A stretch of DNA of 64,000 nucleotides from Pestalotiopsis fici W106-1 (taxonomy: Eukaryota > Ascomycota > Sordariomycetes > Amphisphaeriales > Sporocadaceae): positions 1,256,685 through 1,320,684 of the forward strand of contig NW_006917099.1 in assembly GCF_000516985.1 (NCBI RefSeq), given 5' to 3'. Position numbers and translations under genes: made by a program. Below the pieces are notes generated by a model. It saw only the letters and a list, made by a program, of their open reading frames with translations, was not told where the DNA came from and searched no databases. Shown in pieces: positions 11,051-22,600 of the stretch (the stretch's first letter is position 1; every line of letters starts with the position of its first letter).

Positions 11051-14000
11051 ATGACGAAATCTACATCAAACATCATGTCGTCGAGTGTCCGGAAGCGAGT
11101 CATTGCTTGCGTAGACGGCACATGGTTCAACGAAGACGGCCAAGAAGGTAAAATGCATAGTCGCGTACAATATAAACTGAACTGACTGTTTTGGAATAGA
11201 CAGGGGCCAAGGGAACAATAGCAATGTCTTTCGTGTCGAATCTTCGATCCAGCAGGGCATGGTGACCGATGTAGATGGTCGCCAGATTGAGCAGGTAGGC
11301 CTCGTCAAGAGACAAAAATGATGCATCACTGGCCCTGACTCTTTATAGATTACCCGGTACTATCCTGGTATCGGCGTCGGGGTCAGTCCCTTTGAGAAAA
11401 TCAACGAGGGCATCCTTGGCCGGAGCTGCGAGAAGCTAATCGATGAGGTGTACGATGTGAGTACCTTGCTCTCAACAAAATTGCTTGCAAGAATTCATCT
11501 CTTGGTAGAGATCTCAGACTTGCTGACGGGCTCCAAGTTTTGCGTAGACAATATCGAGACTTCAAACGATGAAGTGTGGCTTTTTGGGTTTAGTCGTGGA
11601 GCCTGTGGGTTTCCAGTATCATCCAGACAATGATTACAGATGCTGATTGTTGTTTCAGTCATTGTCAGAGCAGTAGCCAAACTTTTGTGCAACGGCGTCA
11701 TTCCCAGATCCAAAGGACCACAAATCAAGTCCGTGTTCAAAAAGCTGGGCAGCGATCCAGGAAGTCACAACAGTGGCCAAAGGCAAAACATTGTGTGGGT
11801 ATACCAAGGTCCCATTCCAAGCAAGGTCACTGACATGTCATGATGCAGACGTAACCATGGCAAGCCGTTTCCCAGAATCAGATTTCTTGGGCTCTTTGAC
11901 ACGGTCAAGAGAGCCTTGGGGCTGAAAGACTTCCCAATTGTCGACGAAAACCGCATCGAGACTGTCCGACATGTAATGGCCCTCAATGAACACCGCTTGG
12001 CTCGCTACCCAGTCAAAGCTAAAGATGACACTCAATATATCGATCCCTCTCGGTCCATCATAGAGGCTTGGTTCATAGGAAGCCATCAAGATATCGGCGG
12101 TGGTGCTCTCCATGACGGCCTGTCGCTATACCCTTTGCAATGGATCTTGCACGAGGCAAGAGCCAACGGACTAGTTCTCGGGCATGGCCCCAAGGAACCG
12201 CACGATATCATCTCGGATCCTCTTCAGCTCGTCCTCCCGGGACAGTTTCCTTCGGTACCAGTATCTGGACCTTTGAACAACAAGGGCGCTCCGTGGAGAT
12301 TTCGGTATTCAAACCAACTAGAGGTTTCCATGTATGACATTCGCGCTGTACACGGTGTGGTAGACCTCAAGACTCAGAAACAAAAGCTCACCAAACGTTC
12401 GGCTCCACCATCTCTCGCCACTCACAATGTGCGCCTCAATGCGGGCGCTCTTGATAGTCTAAAGCTGGGTGATCGGGGCGTCTTTGGCGAACGCCTAGGC
12501 AAGCTCAATGGATACAATCCAGACTGTAAGTTTCAAAGGCATCACCGTTGCAAGATGCTAATGCCACGTATAGCTCGATCTGGAACCATTGTTCATCCTT
12601 CAGTGTATCTGCTGGTAGAGTCATACTGTACACCACATCTTGCCAGCAGCCTCGAGGGGTTGCAGCACCATCTGGAGAGTTTCAGAGAGGAAGCCATGCT
12701 CCGAGCTTTGGCGCCTGATGGTATTGCTCTACTAGACGTTTATCCCTGGATCAGAGACTTTAACCCCACAATGGCTACGCCAACTTGCCGTATACTGATC
12801 TGTGGAGGCGCTGGAGTGGGCAAATCCACCATTTTGAATCGTGTCTTTGGCATGTCCTTGGTGAGTGTCCATGTCATGAAATGTCGAATGATGAAATTAA
12901 TTGCTGTGCTCCAAGACTGGCATCAGTAGCATGGAGCGAGGTGCTCATGATGTTGAAAACGGCTACCAAGATGCTCAGCACCCCGGTGTTATCATTCACG
13001 ACTCGGAGGGATTTCAGCAAGGTGGAAAACAGGAAGTCAAGGCCTTGACAAAGTTTCTGGAAAGACGATCTGGTTCGGTTGACATGAGAGAGAAACTCCA
13101 AGCGATTTGGTCAGGACCCTGAAAGCTCACACCTAATGATTTCCATTAACATCAAGTCAGGTTATGCATTCCAGCAGATGATGAGAGACCCGTCCAAGAG
13201 GGAATGGCCAATGTTCTAAAGGAAGTTGCCAGAATCACACCAGCTACGCCAGTCATTGTCGTGTGCACGAAAAAGGACAAGCTATTGATGAGCAAAACCA
13301 ACAGATTTTCGTACGACGATATTGATGCAATCTGCCGAAACGATCTCCTCCCAGACGACAAGTTGCTGCGCAGGGAGCGAGAAATACTCGAAAGACGACA
13401 AGAAAGGATTGAGCTTGCCATAACCAAGGACATACTCACCAAGGATGCATGGCACTTGCTGCAAAACAAGCGATTTCAGTGTGTACTAGGTGGTGAAGTG
13501 CCAAGTGATTCGTCGGAAAACGCTCAATGTACGGCCCCTCGTCTAGACGTGTTGAATTCACAACTCTCTATATCACGGGAAAACTAATTGGCTACAGACG
13601 ATGCCCGGTCCATTACCGAGCTGATACAGAAAACGGCGGAGCTGATCGAAGATGGATTGGCAGCCGACGGTATGATTGCGGCACAGATCCAAGACTTGGA
13701 TATCAAGATTGACCGTGCCGTTGAAAAGACGCTGCAATTTCTTCGAAAAGCAATGTTTACCTCTACTTCCGCCGGTGTATTAGTGGTTGCCAATGCCGTA
13801 GGGACGCCGACGATTGCTCGACTCTTGTGTAGTGAAATTGTCACGGGCTGTTATGGCATTCCCAAACACATGGCGGCCAAGGCAGAAGGCCTGCTTGCCA
13901 GGATCGTCGGCAAGAATAGTGCCCTTTTTATTGGCCAGAGCATTGTCCAGAATGTTGCGCTGCTCGGAGTCGGCAGTATCTTTCTCGAGGCCGCAACCGC

Positions 14001-14406
14001 TGCGCGCGTGGTGCTCAAGTGCGCGTGCGACCTCATCCTCATCTTGGACCGCGCGTTTCGACTAGAAGGGCGAGCAAAGTTTGTGGGCTATGACAAGATT
14101 AGCGCCGTGGCCCTCAGCTACGTCACCAGAGGTAGAGGTAAAGAAAAGTCTCGACGGAGCCAGGTCCACGCAGCCATCAACAACCTCATCCCCCTGCTGT
14201 CAACAAGGCTGGTGGCGTCGCACTTTGGCGCCAGCATTCTCAAGTACAGATTGGAGATCAAGGACATACTCATAAAGTATCGCTTGGAAGAGGGTGATTA
14301 CAGCACGCCACGATACAGTGTGAGCGAGTATGAAGACAAGTTGTCATTAATGGCATCTATTGAGGAGGATCAAGAGGATGAAAAGGAGCTTTCAAAGGGT
14401 CTATAA
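11051..14406 (+). CDS. DUF2235 (Tle1-like phospholipase) domain fused to GTP-binding domain
   Basis: Ten exons: 11051-11147, 11200-11294, 11349-11456, 11538-11604, 11659-11794, 11849-12525, 12574-12860, 12916-13109, 13161-13528 and 13598-14406 (945 aa; ATG 11075 would give 937). The N-terminal half is an alpha/beta-hydrolase of the DUF2235 family: an early CVDGTW, the nucleophile elbow GFSRGAF with predicted Ser119, and the acid motif HQDIGGG with Asp249. The next part is a P-loop GTPase: GGAGVGKST at 471-479 (G1), DSEG at 518-521 (G3) and TKKD at 590-593 (G4), with QAIWLCIP as in the fungal G-domain family. The last 270 residues are helical with long apolar stretches and could contact a membrane. 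Bacterial Tle1 members are phospholipases. Lipid hydrolysis controlled by GTP is my inference. Confidence 0.85.
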
Positions 14407-14742
14407 GACATGTGATTATTAAAGTTGACTAGTTTAATGAAGTTGTATTGTTCCACTCCATTTATAGCAGGACCAAATAGTGACATAATCCACCAGTATA
14501 GCGGGTAGCAAAGAAAAGGAGTATATTATTCTTTGGGATATGAAAAGCCAAGATTCGAATTTGAGAAATACATCTTTGACTTGCCCATTTCCAGAGCCTG
14601 TCAAACATGAGCTGACGAGATTCTTTCCCGCGACTGTATATCACGAATTGCAGCATCAAAGTCGTGAAAAATACACATGGAAGCAGTCATGTGTCCTTGA
14701 ATCGACCGTCTTCGAATCACCGTGAATGGTCTACATCGCTCC
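14407..14742. other. Convergent intergenic region
   Basis: About 340 A+T-rich bases between the 3' ends of the DUF2235-GTPase gene (plus) and GPI10 (minus). It presumably carries both polyadenylation regions. No ORF with support. Confidence 0.5.
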
Positions 14743-16867
14743 TCAGGCTTCACTATAGAGTCCAGTATCCCAGATCCTCAGCTCTCCGCTCTTTCTATCA
14801 TCATCGGTAAACAATCCGTTCCACGCGCTCCAAGTCTGCTTCAACACGACACCCTTGTCGCTACCCGGTCCATTGGCACCAAAATACTCCTGCAATGCAG
14901 GCTCGATGCCTTCATATCCAACAATGTACCTCGGAAGTTCTTGCTTTTTCCCATTGACAGGCCACAGCTCGTTGGCAAGGAAACCGACCTTGTCATCATC
15001 AAAGCGACGGTCTTCTGGGACATAGGCCTCCCTTTCCGCTGATCCAGGTGCGGTATGAAGTGGGGGGTCGCAAGTCAGAGCGCGCGCCCTCAAGGCCGGG
15101 TAGACGAGATGTGAGCGCCATGGCGTGGCATGACAAGGTGTCAGGAAGAGTGCAAAGAGCTCAAGTGGTTCGGCAGTCTCATTGGCGTAGACAAAAGGCA
15201 TGGGCATTGTCAAGTTTTTTGGGTGGATTCTCTGGAAATCTGCACGGAGCTGATCCATGACCAGTATCGGCCCAGCAGAATGAAAGTACGACAGGTATGC
15301 TGCAATCACGATATTGACCAAGAGCCCGACCACGACAAGTGGCTTGCGTTGGATACCCACTGCACCGCGCGACGTGGGGATACCATCTGCCTGCGGTACA
15401 ATGAAAAAGGATGAAATGTAGGGGCCAGCAAGAATGTGCAGTATGGGTAGCAGAGGATATATGAAGCGAACCTCTTTGTGGACGATAAAGGACAGCGTTA
15501 AGATGGTAATGAGAACCGCAAAAGCCAAAGCCTTGAAGGCATTCTTGGCTGCAAGTGAGGCGGTCGCGTTTTCTCGAAAAGACAGCAATCCCATGACGGC
15601 AAAAGGGCTCACCGTGGTACACGACAAGGTGATTCCCTGGGACAGGTAGTAGTGCCAATCATTCTGGCCATAAAAGATTGCCAGAGACTGCGCGATATTA
15701 AAGTTGAGCCAATTCAGTGGTGGAAATGTCCATTCACCAAAATATTGCGCATCTGCCAGCAGGGACAGGCCGAGAGCAAATGATCTAAAGAGTCAGCTTG
15801 TCACAGGAAAGCTCCAGCTTTGGATAACTCACCCACACAAGAGGGATTCCCGTATCAGGACCAAACCCGTCTTGAAAGTAAAGGGCGAGTCGCCATCCAT
15901 GGTCAGCCTCGTCATGGCAAGAGTGCCAATGGCAGCCCAAATGAGAGCATTGGTAGGGCGCAGCAGAATGGCAAAGGCAGCAAATACTATAGAGAGTCGA
16001 AGGCTGATTCTAGCTGTCAGTGAATCAAATCAAAAATACAGACCGATACTCTTACCTATTCACGGAGCCCGATTTCTGGAATACTTCTGCTGCTTGAGCT
16101 TCATCCTTGCCAGATTTCACAAGACCAAGCAAGTCCCAAGGAAAGTAGTGAAGGGCAGCAATAGTCAGAGTGGCTTCTAGACAATTTGAAAAAGTCCGCG
16201 TCGAGCAGTACCATTGCCATGGATTTGCAACACTCATGAGCAGCTATGATAAGTGTGAGTATCATAAAGGGAGGGTACAAGAGAAGAGGACACATACCAC
16301 AGACCAGGCCGTGGCGGTATTGCGCCCAAACAACTTTTCAGCAAGTCTCCATGCGAACCAATCCGTCAGTGCAGCCAGTCCAGCCTGTACAACCTTTGGG
16401 GCTGCCAGCAGAGCAAAGGCCCTATAATGGCCAGGCAAAGAAATCGTCGACAGATAGTTTGCAACAGCGCCATATCCAAGGGCAAAGATGCCGGGGTGTA
16501 GTGACGAGCGTAGTCGATATTCCCATTCCTATGGTATAATGATTAGGCTATAAGCTCGTCTGTCCAGGACCATGCATAGTTTCTGCTCCAGAATTCAGGG
16601 GCTTTCTCTTACCCAGGTCATCCAAGCGCCACTGTCTGGCCCAAACACAAGTTGCCATGCCGGTTCAAGGGCTTGAAAATACTCGTCTGGTTGAAAGTAG
16701 GTTCGAACACAAAGGGCATTGACGAGTCTGAAAGCAAAGAGCACGGCCAGCGCATCTTTTACTTGCGCAGCTGCAGTGTCTTGCTGTACAGGACGAGTCT
16801 CGGACGCGTCGTTGCCGGAGACTGCCGCTGCCGTCCCGTCTCGGGGGGCGTCTTCTCCAGTGGCCAT
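14743..16867 (-). CDS. GPI10: GPI mannosyltransferase 3 (Gpi10/PIG-B)
   Basis: Five exons, 16867-16613, 16528-16298, 16243-16056, 16003-15833 and 15784-14743, give 628 aa. The enzyme adds the third mannose to the GPI anchor precursor in the ER lumen, using dolichol-phosphate-mannose. GT22-family motifs are clear. The first luminal loop has [16 protein letters not shown], with the acidic DE pair expected of the catalytic loop. Later come [25 protein letters not shown] and [14 protein letters not shown]. Many hydrophobic segments fit a multispanning ER protein. All four introns (84, 54, 52 and 48 bp) are GT-AG and in phase. ATG 16867 is chosen because the longer frame upstream begins without an ATG. 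Confidence 0.95.
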
Positions 16868-18187
16868 GACCGGTCCGGGAGTCCGATTCGCCTCGCTAGA
16901 GTACAAACAGGAATGATTAGAGGCCGATATAATCCCCGACAGACTGGGACTTGGTCTTTTTGGAGACGTGTGGCCTCGATTGGTGGTGACTGTTGACTGA
17001 CCTCAGCCGCGAATTGGAATCGGCAGATACCGACGATACGGTTTCCTGAGGCTCAACTTAGCCTGGGTAGATTGTCACTAATGCGGTCCTAGGCCCGTGG
17101 CGAGCGTGGGGAGGTGAGGCTAGGGGTCTTAGGGGCTGGCACCAGAGTCAGGATCAGCCAAGGACGTGTGGCTCCAGTGGCTCCAGTGGCTCCAGTGGCT
17201 CCAGAGGCTCAGACCGACGCTGCGACCGTGGGGCTGTTCTTTTGCTTGTGAATTGCCCCTCCTCGCGAGAGACGGGAAATCCCCCCACACATTCGGTCAT
17301 TGCTCTCACAAGGGTGACAATTCACCGAAGGAATGCATTACAGACGCATACCTTACATGATGACACCCCAACTGGGCTGATAAGCCGCAGCTCGTTAGTA
17401 CTCTAGTCGCCAATGTCGTATGCCGCTGCCGGCCAGCCCGCCTAGCAGCTGCCTGCGAATGATCTCGAGCCTGGAGGATTGAGCATGACAACCCCTGACT
17501 CGCCATTGGCCACTGCTACGAATCGTCTGTCGCAAGCCTTCCGTCCCTCGGACGTGACGCCGTGCCCGCGGGGGTTTGCGGACGGGCACCTCGCCTGCGC
17601 CGAATTCGAAGCAGGTCGTCGGCTCTTGTGCGAATTGGAACGTATACGGCCATCATGAACAGAGCCAATCGATGACTGCTCACAATGGCCTTGACCGGGC
17701 TGACAATTGGTAGGATCACCGCTTGCCGGACTCTTTCTCCTCTCGTCTTGTCTCTCCTCTTGGCCGGTTTGCTTCGGCTTGAACGTCTCATGTGACAGTT
17801 TCCTACGCAAGGTGCTGGGTCTAGCTACCCAGCCATGGACTGCAACAATCGCTTCTACTTGCACTTAGAGGCTTAGTGGCTACGGCATCCCTTCCACACT
17901 CTGCCCTTGCCCGAGATATTATTACTTAAGACATGCCCCCGCCTATCTCTTGATTGGATTTTCTTTCTCCTTCTATTGTCTTTCTACCTAGAATCTTTCA
18001 ACGCAACCAATCGCCTTGAACTCGACTCTGTAGAGGTTGCTCGTCGTAATCACAAGCCCATTTCACTCATCGCGAATGGCATACTGCTCAAGAGAGCATC
18101 ACATCTTTTCATTCTTTGACACTGGAACATACCTCACCTCGAACTCACCCATCTAAACACCCACGACCACCCACCTGCTCAGCAATC
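16868..18187. other. Divergent promoter region GPI10 / ornithine aminotransferase
   Basis: About 1.3 kb between opposed starts. It contains a 9 bp tandem repeat at 17168-17208 and a pyrimidine-rich stretch from about 17940 to 18185 that probably includes the leader of the aminotransferase gene. No supported gene lies here. Confidence 0.55.
17168..17208. repeat. Nine-base tandem repeat (gtggctcca unit, about 4 copies)
   Basis: Four near-perfect copies in a row, ending in a degenerate copy, within the GPI10/OAT intergenic region. A simple minisatellite with no evident function. Confidence 0.8.
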
Positions 18188-19648
18188 ATGGCCCCTCACG
18201 CAAATGACGTTACCGAGAATGGCTCGTCTGCCTCTTCCAGGTACCACGCCTCCTCGACCAAGGGTGCAATTGAGGCTGAACACAAGTTCGCTGCTCACAA
18301 CTACCACCCTCTGCCCATTGTCTTCTCACGTGCTTCAGGTGTAGACGTTTGGGATCCCGAGGGCAAGCACTACCTCGACTTTTTGTCCGCCTACAGTGCT
18401 GTCAACCAAGGACATTGTCACCCTGAGCTCGTCAAGGCCCTCACCGAGCAGGCTGGACGTCTCACTCTCAGCTCGAGAGCCTTTCACAATGACGTCTTTC
18501 CCAAGTGGGCTGAAAAGGTCCAGCAAATGTTTGGCTACGACATGGTCTTGCCCATGAACACTGGAGCTGAAGCCGTCGAGACTGCCATCAAGATTGCCAG
18601 AAAGTGGGCTTACAAGGTCAAGGGTGTCCCGCAAGGCAAGGCCTTGATCTTTGGTGCCGAGGAGAACTTTCACGGGCGAACTGTCAGTATATCCTACCAT
18701 GTATCGCCAGTCTATATCAGCTAACAATAGAGCCAGATGACTGCAGTCACCCTTTCCACCGATCCCGAGTCCAAGGACAACTATGGCCCATATGTTCCCA
18801 ACATTGGCGCCGTCAACCCCTCGACCGGCAAGGCCATTCGATACAATAACGTGGAGGACCTTGAGGCGCTTCTTGAGGCGCACGGTAAAGAGACGGCCGC
18901 GTTCATTGTCGAGCCAATCCAGGGCGAGGCAGGCGTAGTTGTCCCCGATGAGGACTACCTTGTCAAGGTCTCGGAGCTTTGCAAGAAGCACAATGTCCTG
19001 TTCATCTGTGACGAGATTCAGACTGGCATTGGACGTACTGGTAGAATGCTCTGCTCGCAGTGGGCAGGTATCAAGCCTGATCTCGTCACCCTTGGCAAGG
19101 CCATTTCTGGTGGTCTCTACCCCGTGAGCGCGGTTCTGGGTAGCAAGGAGATCATGCTCGTAGTTGAGCCTGGAACACACGGCTCCACCTACGGTGGCAA
19201 CCCGCTCGGATGCGCCGTGTCCATTCGTGCCCTCGAGATTATGGAAGAAGAGCAGTTGACGGAAAAGGCCGAAAAGCTCGGTAACATTTTCCGACAGAGC
19301 CTCGAAGCTTTCAACTCGCCAATGATCAAGCTCGTTCGTGGCAAGGGTCTGCTCAATGCCGTTGTCATCAACGAGGACCAGACCAATGGCCACTCGGCTT
19401 GGGATCTGTGCCTTTTGCTCAAGGAAAAGGGTGTCTTGGTATGATCATATATACTCATGATGCTTGGGAATGTGATGCTAACACTCAAATAGGCCAAGCC
19501 AACTCACGGAAACATTATTCGTTTCGCTCCGCCCCTGGTCATTAGCGAAACCCAGCTCCGCAAAGCCATCAACATTATTGGCGATGCTCTCAAGGAGCTT
19601 CCGTCGCTCAAGCAGCACGAGTATGTCCACGTTGGCATTGAAAACTAA
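18188..19648 (+). CDS. Ornithine aminotransferase
   Basis: Three exons (18188-18682, 18737-19438, 19493-19648) encode 450 aa. This PLP enzyme moves the delta-amino group of ornithine to 2-oxoglutarate, making glutamate-5-semialdehyde in arginine breakdown. Class III aminotransferase motifs are all present: [12 protein letters not shown] for cofactor phosphate binding, [20 protein letters not shown] with the cofactor Asp, and [14 protein letters not shown] with Lys286 as the Schiff-base lysine. [10 protein letters not shown] and NIIRFAPPL follow near the C-terminus. No mitochondrial targeting peptide is evident, matching the cytosolic fungal enzymes (yeast Car2, Aspergillus OtaA). For intron 1 the acceptor at 18736 was chosen because it preserves family spacing; an upstream acceptor would add two residues. 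Confidence 0.96.
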
Positions 19649-22600
19649 AGTGCTCTAGCACATGGTGCCTCTTCATCGTTGTGCAGTAGTGAGGTGACGC
19701 ATGTGCCCTGGCGCGTAAATATTACTGGGCTACCCTCCTCCGACATTGCACAACAGCAATGTCACGGCATGGGTAATACGGAGATTGTCATGATAGCATC
19801 ATTGGGAAAAGTGTCCGAGTTCGCCGCAGACGATTGCCACATGGGCATTTTTTGACTGTGGTTTCTGTTTCTGCTACGACCAATTATTGTGCTTTGGTTG
19901 GCAAACCAATTTGTGTGTGCTTAATAGCGAAGCCATCTGATTTACGGAAAAGGAGTTAGTGTTAGGCTTGTGCATGAACCTTGAGAGATTGGAGTTCTGC
20001 CCGCTTATTGGGCCTAGGTATTTTACATAGCACATGAATCACAATACCCCATATGCAGTGCAATGTTTCTCAAGTTTCAATATACTTGGGTGTCTGGTGT
20101 GCGCTCATGTAGGCATCAGAGTCAAGCGTGCAAGATTTAAATCAGCCAAAATGACATGCACAAAGTGGTGGATCATAATGGCCCAGCTTTGCACGCGGCG
20201 ATTGAGGCCTTTTCGGATAGATGCTGTCAACCTGGAACCTGGATGAATCGCCTAATGTGGCAGCCTTGACCTTATACATGGGCTATGGGACACAGTCCGG
20301 ATGCACGAGATGTAGATCGCGTCGCCCAGCTGCGGGTGTTTGAAACCAAATCTGGATGTGCGGGGAGACTTTGATAGGAAAATAAATTACATCTCCTGCT
20401 ACCACCACTGGAACTCGTTTTCTGCCTCTCTGTATGGAAGGCTTTATTTAGGAACGTTTTGGGGCCTGTCTTTAACACGCAAGACATGCATAGAGTAACA
20501 AGGGGTAATCAATTCACTGCGCGTGCTCAGTGTACTCTGTAGACAGCGGGGACTTGGGGACTCTCACAATATTTTTTTTTGCTTTTGCCTTTGGATAAAC
20601 ATGCAGAAGCTCTGGAGCCAATCAGTGACGAGGCGCAGGATGACTCGAACTCTTTTTCGGGGTTATAGGGCTCGTCAACAGCAAGGGTCCAAGGGGGGGT
20701 CTATGCAGCATGTAAGTACCTACTTGAAAACCATCATGACAAAACTGCAGATCCATCTGCAGGGTTCGAGTTGGGAAGCTGGATTCATGATGGAATACAT
20801 GACAATCCTCCAGGTAAACGTCTGCAAATATGATGTATTTGTGTAATCTAGTCAAGCCTATCACTTTTCCCATCCTACGAACGTGCGTGGGATTCGTTCC
20901 TCTAGTTTAGACTATTTCATGTGATGCTAGAGAGCGACTATACACAATTAGAACGTACAAGACAGTCCAATGCCAAACATGGAAACCTCGAATATTCAGA
21001 CACTAGAACATTTCGCGATCGTCCGTTGCCCAGCTTGACTCACTGTTTCCGATGCATGCCATGTACGAAATGTTACCCACCTCGCATGTATCTATCCACG
21101 TATCGTGGTATCATATCAATGGACTCCCATGTGTGTTACCTTGGCATGGCTGCCCACACTCGATGGGGAACCACAGGCGATCGCGGGGAAACCTTGGTGG
21201 ACTGCCTGCATCTACTCCTACCTAATCAACTGTTCCTCAAGGTTGGCGATAAGAAGCCAGGCCAACAAGAAGTAAAGGTAGGGGACCTACTTCTTTTTAC
21301 CCACTATACTGCTTCACAGTGGGTTGCATACAGATCAGGCAAAGAACCAACGAATATCCACTCGGGCAAAGGGTGCCTTGAGCGCCTCATGGTGAAACCC
21401 GCCATACCCGCGTGGCCGAATCGTCCGTTTGGTTCTGGGCCCATTTGGACTATGCGCGAGAAAGATATGCATCTATCCCGAATAGCAAGTGTCTGTGTTA
21501 TCTCCCTCTCCCTCTGTGTATTACTTTGACCTAAAGGTAAGACTCTTGTCTCATGCCAAACAATGACGACCAGAGAACCGGGACATCCATCGTGACAAGA
21601 GAGACGATTGTTTCTTTGACGTTTACTGTCAAGCATCCTGAGCGGGTATCATTGAGTTATGTCTTCAATCCGGATTTGGTAAGCCGCCGCTTCCGTCATC
21701 AAGCAGGGCAGAGGAATTGCCTTTGCACGAGATTCGGAAGGGTGTCGTGCAATCGGCACAGTCAAGGCGGGCGTGCCTACCTAGGTTAGGACGACTTCTA
21801 GCGCAACGGTATCGGACAGGACTCTGGACAGGACAGGCTGCTTGGTGTAGATCAACAGATCATATGACAGGGTCCTAGCACTTTGGACGCTCTGATAGAT
21901 GTGGTGCCCATCCATCTCCCCGTGATGGCAACATGGGAGCGATTCCGCAATTGTGACCGGTGCCTTTTTTATTCGCCATCTGGTCCGTCGACTAGACAAG
22001 AGCTTAGTGTTGCTCGGGTCTGTTATCATCATGGCTCATTAGCACGTCTTTGTCTCGATTTGCATGAATTCTCACAAATCTCTTATCTGTCCTTGGTTCT
22101 GTCTACCTGTTATGCATAAATACCTACATTACGTAGAAACCCGACTGGAAAGCTCGAACTGGGAGGATATCATAGTACAAACTACTAGTAATATTCATGG
22201 AACAACATGTCGTCCTTCTAGCCGCATGCGACCATGCCCAGTGACAGGATAGAGTGGACTCTCACCCCTGGTGAGATGCCTGTTATTCCGTCTGCCCCAT
22301 GCAGCCAGCATTGAAAGCTGGGCATAAGAGACGGCAGCTCCTTGCAATGCGCAAGGCAAAGAAGAGCGCTTCTTCGGTAATCTTGCCTCGGTGCGCTTTG
22401 CGTGTTATGCATCAAAAGAGGGATACAGTAGCCAACCATAACCTACCGCGACACACCAGACGGACAGGAGAGTGGTATTCCGTAGAGCGCAGCACAGCTA
22501 TTTCATACTCACTTGCAGATGGTGTAGGTTGCAGGCAAGGGGGAAGGGCGCACAGCAGACAAGTAGTAGTATTGTTATCGGGATCTGCTTCTGTTCTCTA

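Noticed and set aside
18335..19393. 352-codon open frame antisense to ornithine aminotransferase
   Set aside because: It mirrors the codon structure of a highly conserved gene on the other strand and shows no family motif of its own.
20921..21529. 202-codon plus-strand ORF in the gene-poor region
   Set aside because: No domain, no sensible splice partners, and odd residue mix rich in Cys, His, Arg and Thr; likely chance.
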